DNA of 26,642 nt from a virus: IMG/VR virus record IMGVR_UViG_3300036859_000020, positions 1-26,642 of that record. One strand, 5' to 3'. Made by a program: the position numbers and the translations under genes. Numbering within the stretch: position 1 is the first letter of the stretch; the number at the start of each line of letters is the position of its first letter. Below the pieces are notes generated by a model. The model saw only the letters and a list, made by a program, of their open reading frames with translations. It ran no database searches and was not told the DNA's origin. Shown here piece by piece: positions 26,012-26,642 of the stretch.

Positions 26012-26404
26012 CTACCAATTGATTTCGCCCTTAAGGGTCTGCTCGGCCACGCTGAGGGCATCCCCCCACGTGTGACCGCTGTCCTGCGCCCTCTGCGCCG
26101 CACGCAGAGCGTACCGAGCCCTGCTGCTCGACTTGAGCACCTCGAACCCTTCCAGGCGTTCGAGAAGCTCATCAGCGGCCACGGCAGTACCGAAGTTCGC
26201 CGAGTCGCCGAACTCAAGGTGATGCAGCTCCACCCCGAGGTTCGTCAAGAACTTCGCGACAATGCAGTCGGGCTCGCCATTCTTGACGTAAAAACAACCG
26301 CTGCCGTAGTCGGTGGCGACGCGCTGATACACGAAACCTTCACCAAACTCATCCACAACAGCCTCGAGGCCGGTGAGGACGCTGTCGGCGGTGATCTCGA
26401 TCAT
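26012..26404 (-). CDS. Hypothetical protein
   Basis: A 130-residue alpha/beta protein. I chose ATG 26404, seven bases after GGGAG; an ATG two codons upstream is too close to that site, and the frame continues further upstream only through tRNA-like and stem-loop sequence. The N-terminal half has strands (GEGFVYQRVATDYGSGCFYV) and the C-terminal half helices, with W near the end (HTWGDALSVAEQTLKGEINW). No family is recognised. Confidence 0.6.
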   Translation of the reverse strand: MIEITADSVLTGLEAVVDEFGEGFVYQRVATDYGSGCFYVKNGEPDCIVAKFLTNLGVELHHLEFGDSANFGTAVAADELLERLEGFEVLKSSSRARYALRAAQRAQDSGHTWGDALSVAEQTLKGEINW

Positions 26405-26425
26405 GTCCATACTCCCTTTTCCTAC

Positions 26426-26444
26426 GGCGTGCTTGATGCACGCC
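26426..26444 (-). promoter_or_regulatory. Stem-loop following TLS-h
   Basis: A perfect 7-bp stem GGCGTGC/GCACGCC with loop ATCAA lies seven bases after TLS-h and upstream of the AAAAGGGAG ribosome site. Confidence 0.7.
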
Positions 26445-26451
26445 TTGGAGT

Positions 26452-26500
26452 GGGCGGGGAGGGAGTTGCACCCTCCGTCAGGCTTAGAACCTGTCCGCCC
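26452..26500 (-). ncRNA. D-armless tRNA-like element with CUA-containing loop (TLS-h)
   Basis: A 49-nt element on the - strand: closing helix GGGCGG/CCGCCC, one base, stem CAGG/CCTG with 7-nt loop TTCTAAG, two bases, T-stem GGAGGG/CCCTCC and loop TGCAACT (G where position 55 is normally U). Numbered as an anticodon loop, U33 is followed by CUA, the amber-reading anticodon. It begins five bases after the preceding stop. Confidence 0.6.
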
Positions 26501-26505
26501 TGTAC

Positions 26506-26642
26506 TCAATCCTCGTAGGCACTCGCCTTGTGGCGAGTGCCGTGTAGGTAGGTGTCGCACGTCCAGCACTGTGACGTGCTGTACGGCTCGCTCTCGTCTC
26601 CCAGGAAGACCGTCAAGCCCCCTGGAATAGCTTCCAGGGGCT
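26506..26642 (-). CDS. Partial gene entering from the right edge
   Basis: An open frame of 44 codons to TGA 26508-26506, ending CWTCDTYLHGTRHKASAYED. The C-x2-C suggests a small metal site. The edge sequence is a near-perfect 11-bp hairpin (26617-26642) like the stem-loops before other genes of this arm, so the true start may lie just after it, for example at TTG in GGGGGCTTGACGG. The 5' end is not visible. Confidence 0.5.
   Translation of the reverse strand, partial: PLEAIPGGLTVFLGDESEPYSTSQCWTCDTYLHGTRHKASAYED

Noticed and set aside
26405-26642. Extension of the 130-residue protein to the right edge
   Set aside because: The open frame passes through TLS-h, a stem-loop and the end of another coding frame. 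The start at 26404 has a well-spaced GGGAG.
1-26642. CRISPR array, insertion sequence, integrase or attachment site
   Set aside because: No regularly spaced identical repeats, transposase, recombinase or tRNA-embedded core duplication was seen.

Overview
The window is a high-GC, densely packed segment of a double-stranded DNA phage, almost certainly one that infects an actinobacterium. Support for this: a WhiB-family protein, a ThyX-type thymidylate synthase, a TerD-like protein, frequent GTG/TTG starts, and a capsid-to-holin block beside a compact replication block. Most neighbouring genes overlap by ATGA/GTGA-type junctions. No integrase, repressor or CRISPR array is visible.

Layout. (1) 1-10335, + strand: virion and lysis genes. 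These are the tail end of an upstream gene, the major capsid protein, two small paralogous capsid-associated proteins, a run of short structural or accessory proteins, a head-tail adaptor-like protein, a fibre/spike-like protein and a large tail protein, followed by a membrane/coiled-coil protein, a peptidoglycan-binding-like protein and a small holin. A strong terminator follows. No tape-measure gene lies between capsid and holin, which fits a short-tailed virion. (2) 10414-19360, - strand: nucleotide metabolism, replication and recombination. These are ThyX, dCMP deaminase, a primase split between two frames, endonuclease VII, a DnaB/RecA-like ATPase, a RecB/Cas4-like nuclease and a WhiB-like protein, interleaved with many tiny genes. 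A tRNA-like gene with its own candidate promoter lies at 16.7 kb. (3) 19361-19886: a 296-base leader with structured repeats, then a ribbon-helix-helix-like gene divergent from region 4. (4) 19887-21480, + strand: metallophosphoesterase, a 39-residue membrane peptide and a sigma-like protein, ended by a terminator. (5) 21491-26642, - strand: an accessory arm with two kinase-fold proteins, a phosphoribosyltransferase, a small lipoprotein, a TerD-like protein, membrane peptides and hypotheticals.

The most striking signal is in region 5. Seven tRNA-like elements (40-53 nt) lie on the - strand, six of them in gaps between genes. Five share one fold: a 5-bp closing helix, an 11-nt linker with a GG at positions 4-5, a 6-bp T-stem and a canonical T-loop. 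Both helices change sequence with compensation from copy to copy. Each intergenic copy but one is followed by A-C-T, a stem-loop, a Shine-Dalgarno site and the next start codon. I infer an RNA punctuation system: minimal tRNA mimics that would be cut by host tRNA-processing enzymes to release mRNAs with a 5' stem-loop. This has not been tested here.

Other notable points are an apparent +1 frameshift in the primase, two kinase-like proteins that end one residue after the DFG/DLG motif, a 9-nt anticodon loop in the complete tRNA-like gene, and a gene whose only well-placed start codon is GTA.
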